From: Mucilaginibacter_A sp965201005
Lineage (GTDB): Bacteria > Bacteroidota > Bacteroidia > Sphingobacteriales > Sphingobacteriaceae
Assembly (NCBI RefSeq): GCF_965201005.1
Contig: NZ_OZ241747.1
Span: 2,046,001-2,110,000 of the forward strand
Direction: 5' to 3'
DNA: 64,000 nucleotides
Positions 62,240-64,000 of this stretch are shown piece after piece; positions within the stretch are counted from its first letter, which is position 1; every line of letters begins with the position of its first letter. The position numbers were made by a program, and so were the translations under genes. Under the pieces are notes generated by a model, which searched no databases, had not been told where the DNA came from, and saw only the letters and a program-made list of their open reading frames with translations.

Positions 62240-62989
62240 TTATTTTTGTTCGATAAAAAGCTCGTCGGTATAATCAAAATGAGCCAGGATTTCGGGCGAT
62301 AAAATAAACCCTTCCGGGTCATCATCGATCAATCGGCTAACTTGGGAAACATGCGCGGCAATTGCTTGTTTTTTTTGCTGAGAAACATATGCTGTTTTTA
62401 CCCTATAAATTTCAGTGTGCTGATTTACAACCAGATCGGATTGTTTTCCTAATTCCCAAATCCAGATTAAATATTGCAGGATGCGGGGTTTTTGATGAAG
62501 TAAAGCCACCGCCTGGTTTAAAATCTGCCATGATGCGCGATGATCCGGATGCGGGTCTTTTTCCCAGGTTACCAAAATCGTGTCCGGCCTTAACTTATTA
62601 AAAATCTGCAGCATTTGCAAAACACAAGCTTCAAAACCAGCCTGCCCCGGATTTGGCACGGAGCGGTCTTTTATCCGCATAAAAGAAGCATTGGCAGCAT
62701 CAACCCCCAAAATATTTAAAGCTTTAACTGCTTCTGATTCACGTAGTTCCCGCAATTTTTCTGCCGGGTATTTTTTAGAATTAGGGTGAGACAACGTACC
62801 ATCGCTCACAAAAAGCACATAAACCGGCAAACCGGCTTTCCGCAGCAATGCAATTGTGCCGCCGCAGCCCAAAGATTCATCATCCGGATGAGGCGCAATC
62901 ACAAAGGTTGTTCCGAAATCTGATAAATTCACCAGGCTGATTTCCTGCGCTTGTAGCTGCCAGTTTTGGCGTTCAGTTCCAGAGATCAT
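62240..62989 (-). CDS. PIG-L family deacetylase
   Basis: 249 residues. Zinc-binding APHPDDESLGCGG at about 32-44 and WEKDPHPDHRASW with the third ligand: the N-acetylglucosamine deacetylase fold of PIG-L/MshB. Likely removes an acetyl group from a sugar or sugar-lipid. It overlaps the acyl-CoA dehydrogenase gene by 17 bases and precedes the methyltransferase by 7, so the three are one operon. Two motif copies inside: 62389 (VKTAYVSQ) and 62678 (ANASFMRIK), the first with its full A/T tract. Confidence 0.88.
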   Translation of the reverse strand: MISGTERQNWQLQAQEISLVNLSDFGTTFVIAPHPDDESLGCGGTIALLRKAGLPVYVLFVSDGTLSHPNSKKYPAEKLRELRESEAVKALNILGVDAANASFMRIKDRSVPNPGQAGFEACVLQMLQIFNKLRPDTILVTWEKDPHPDHRASWQILNQAVALLHQKPRILQYLIWIWELGKQSDLVVNQHTEIYRVKTAYVSQQKKQAIAAHVSQVSRLIDDDPEGFILSPEILAHFDYTDELFIEQK

Positions 62990-64000
62990 CGGTTTTTTCC
63001 TGGTTTAAAACATAAGCACCAATGCCGGTTAAGGTTGCATCCGGTGCGGGCTGCCGTAAATAAAAAGTTAAATCCCGATGGATGCGTTCCAGCGGGTTTG
63101 GCCGCATTAAGCCGCGCGCGCCAACGCATTGCTCAGACAAATGCATCACGCGTGTACAAATTTCGGCTATTGCCGTGCGGGCCATACCAGTATAAACCAT
63201 GATTTTTTCTGCGGAATTTGATTCTTTTATCCAGTTATCGGTATTGTTTCCTGCCTGGTTCAGCCAGGAATTCCCACTCTCAACCAGATAAGTCATTTCA
63301 GCAATCCTGGCCTGCTGAAAAGGGTCGTCCGTTCGGCCAAGCATCCGCAGAAACCCTTGTGTTTCGCTTAAAACAGCTTCGGCACCGCCCAATTGCACTG
63401 CCGCAAAACGAATGGCTCCACCACTAAAATACGGTTGTTGGTAATACTGGTCTGGCTGGCCCAATAGATCTTTTTCCTGTATTTCCACTCCGGTAAAATC
63501 CATTTTAAAACTCGCCGAAGCACGCATCCCGAACGGTTTCCAAAAACTGGAATCAACAGCGATCGGTTTAACTTTTTCTGTCGGGACGATGCACATTTGC
63601 CAGCCTTTTTTATCCGCAGAAATTAGTTCGCCGGTAATCAGCGGACGGTCAATCCAACCAGCGCCGGAACAAAAAGTTTTGCAGCCTTCCAACCGGTAAA
63701 AACCATCGCCCAGATCATGGATTTTTATACCATTATCGGCCTGTGTATTCCAAACGCTAAACAGTTTTTTTTCTGATTTTACTTCTTTAAACCAATGTAT
63801 TTTTTGGCTTTCATTTCCGTATAAATCAATCAATTTCAATGCGTTAATATGGCCTTCATAAATCCTTCCAACAGATAAATTGGCATTGCCAACCCTTTTG
63901 AGTAGTTTCAGAACCGATGCTGTTTTTATCGGGTATTTTTCAGTGTCGGCGATTGTATTCCCTAATAAGCCTGCCGCGGCCATCCACTTAAATTCCTGCT
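62973..64000 (-). CDS. Acyl-CoA dehydrogenase family protein (partial)
   Basis: At least 341 residues, open through the window edge (the first visible codons read QEFKWMAAAGL), so the start is missing. The acyl-CoA dehydrogenase pattern is visible: FSVWNTQADNGIKIHDL in the middle beta domain, then LEGCKTFCSGAGW, GMRASASFKMDFTGVEI, and the C-terminal helical domain with CVGARGLMRPNPLERIHRDL. The usual catalytic Glu cannot be assigned with confidence, so it may use FAD for another oxidation. It belongs to the PIG-L/NodS operon. A motif (63917) encodes YPIKTASV. Confidence 0.83.
   Translation of the reverse strand, partial: QEFKWMAAAGLLGNTIADTEKYPIKTASVLKLLKRVGNANLSVGRIYEGHINALKLIDLYGNESQKIHWFKEVKSEKKLFSVWNTQADNGIKIHDLGDGFYRLEGCKTFCSGAGWIDRPLITGELISADKKGWQMCIVPTEKVKPIAVDSSFWKPFGMRASASFKMDFTGVEIQEKDLLGQPDQYYQQPYFSGGAIRFAAVQLGGAEAVLSETQGFLRMLGRTDDPFQQARIAEMTYLVESGNSWLNQAGNNTDNWIKESNSAEKIMVYTGMARTAIAEICTRVMHLSEQCVGARGLMRPNPLERIHRDLTFYLRQPAPDATLTGIGAYVLNQEKTDDLWN

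Larger units (their letters stand above)
1078..63930. repeat. Dispersed motif family TAAAA(GA or AC)AGCAT, about 85 copies
   Basis: 14-mer form NRTAAAAGAAGCAT (GA form) or NRTAAAAACAGCAT (AC form), about 60 exact 12-base cores and some 25 one-base variants (GTAT, GTAC, TTGC ends). Forward starts: 1078, 1772, 2658, 4166, 4325, 5141, 9830, 10441, 10477, 13233, 14600, 17238, 18481, 19107, 20181, 21882, 23191, 23244, 24569, 25643, 26201, 27149, 28529, 29303, 29830, 32608, 35260, 37663, 38090, 51298, 51663, 52290, 52797, 54744, 55194, 55446, 56201, 56236, 62678. Reverse starts: 1877, 3556, 6821, 7854, 8206, 9065, 10305, 12811, 14537, 14629, 15131, 17284, 18608, 18992, 20123, 20728, 22283, 24601, 25559, 26139, 28452, 30942, 35190, 36142, 38060, 39824, 40308, 41226, 42753, 43859, 44579, 48379, 49213, 49969, 51219, 52716, 52896, 55416, 56157, 56331, 59182, 60184, 60410, 61705, 62389, 63917. 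Most copies have an A/T tract (AAATTT-like) 8 to 17 bases before the core. Random expectation for both 12-mers on both strands is far below one. Confidence 0.93.

Noticed and set aside
1078..63930. CRISPR array or ordinary operator as the explanation of the repeats
   Set aside because: The copies are scattered over the whole window on both strands with no regular spacing or spacers, and many are inside unrelated genes, which fits neither an array nor a regulon operator.
1..64000. tRNA, rRNA or prophage genes
   Set aside because: No cloverleaf-like sequence with CCA-type end, no rRNA signature and no phage structural gene was recognised on either strand by eye; a covariance-model scan would be needed to be certain.

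Overview
The window reads as chromosomal DNA of a free-living Bacteroidota bacterium, most likely of the family Sphingobacteriaceae (Mucilaginibacter or Pedobacter-like). The main evidence is type IX secretion (PorP/SprF protein and two proteins with C-terminal type B sorting domains), a LruC-domain lipoprotein, DUF4112, DUF6496 and DUF3820 proteins, the divergent xerD/aroQ pair, AT-rich leaders without strong Shine-Dalgarno sequences, and a large exopolysaccharide locus. No rRNA, tRNA, CRISPR array or intact insertion sequence was seen.

Layout: (1) 0-8 kb: end of an OmpA-like gene, a PRC-barrel/DUF2382 stress protein, DUF937 protein, quinone oxidoreductase, EVE protein, secreted GH2 beta-galactosidase, xerD and aroQ. 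(2) 8.2-9.7 kb: a VapBC-like toxin-antitoxin pair followed by a second copy of the 3' end of aroQ, then a second pair whose toxin is frameshifted. (3) 9.7-15.7 kb: DUF4112 protein, a Gfo/Idh/MocA oxidoreductase with a DUF1080 hydrolase, a CLC transporter and a Na/Ca-exchanger-like antiporter. (4) 15.8-23.3 kb: a metal and reactive-sulfur island (CopZ-like protein, SO_0444-type permease, TsdA-like dihaem cytochrome, DsrE protein, orphan solute-binding protein, split YeeE/YedE pair, persulfide dioxygenase-rhodanese fusion). (5) 23.5-29.2 kb: mixed housekeeping and hypothetical genes. (6) 29.4-42.7 kb: an exopolysaccharide cluster (response regulator, sugar transferase fused to a pseudo-receiver, TolC-like protein, Wzz/Wzc-like protein, polymerase, glycosyltransferases including GT11, flippase); its right half is clearly more AT-rich. 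(7) 43-48.2 kb: a type IX secretion operon with a large secreted endonuclease/exonuclease/phosphatase-family protein. (8) 48.4-56 kb: metallopeptidase, hybrid histidine kinase, oxidoreductase, LruC lipoprotein. (9) 56.3-64 kb: a Pls/PosA-type single-module peptide synthetase next to a GT2, NodS-like methyltransferase, PIG-L deacetylase and acyl-CoA dehydrogenase.

The standout observation is not a gene. A short motif, TAAAAGAAGCAT or TAAAAACAGCAT, recurs about 85 times on both strands (about 60 exact copies), roughly 1.3 per kb, usually preceded about one helical turn upstream by an A/T tract such as AAATTTTAGG. It lies after stop codons, in outward-core inverted pairs that can fold into terminator-like hairpins, over start codons, and inside reading frames in several frames, where the A/T tract is usually kept too. 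That pattern (density, both strands, core plus A/T extension, terminator pairs) resembles the DNA uptake sequences of Neisseriaceae and Pasteurellaceae. I know of no such family described in Bacteroidota; the uptake role is inference. Two 153-154 bp elements with inverted-repeat ends carry copies of the motif and may be one way it spreads.
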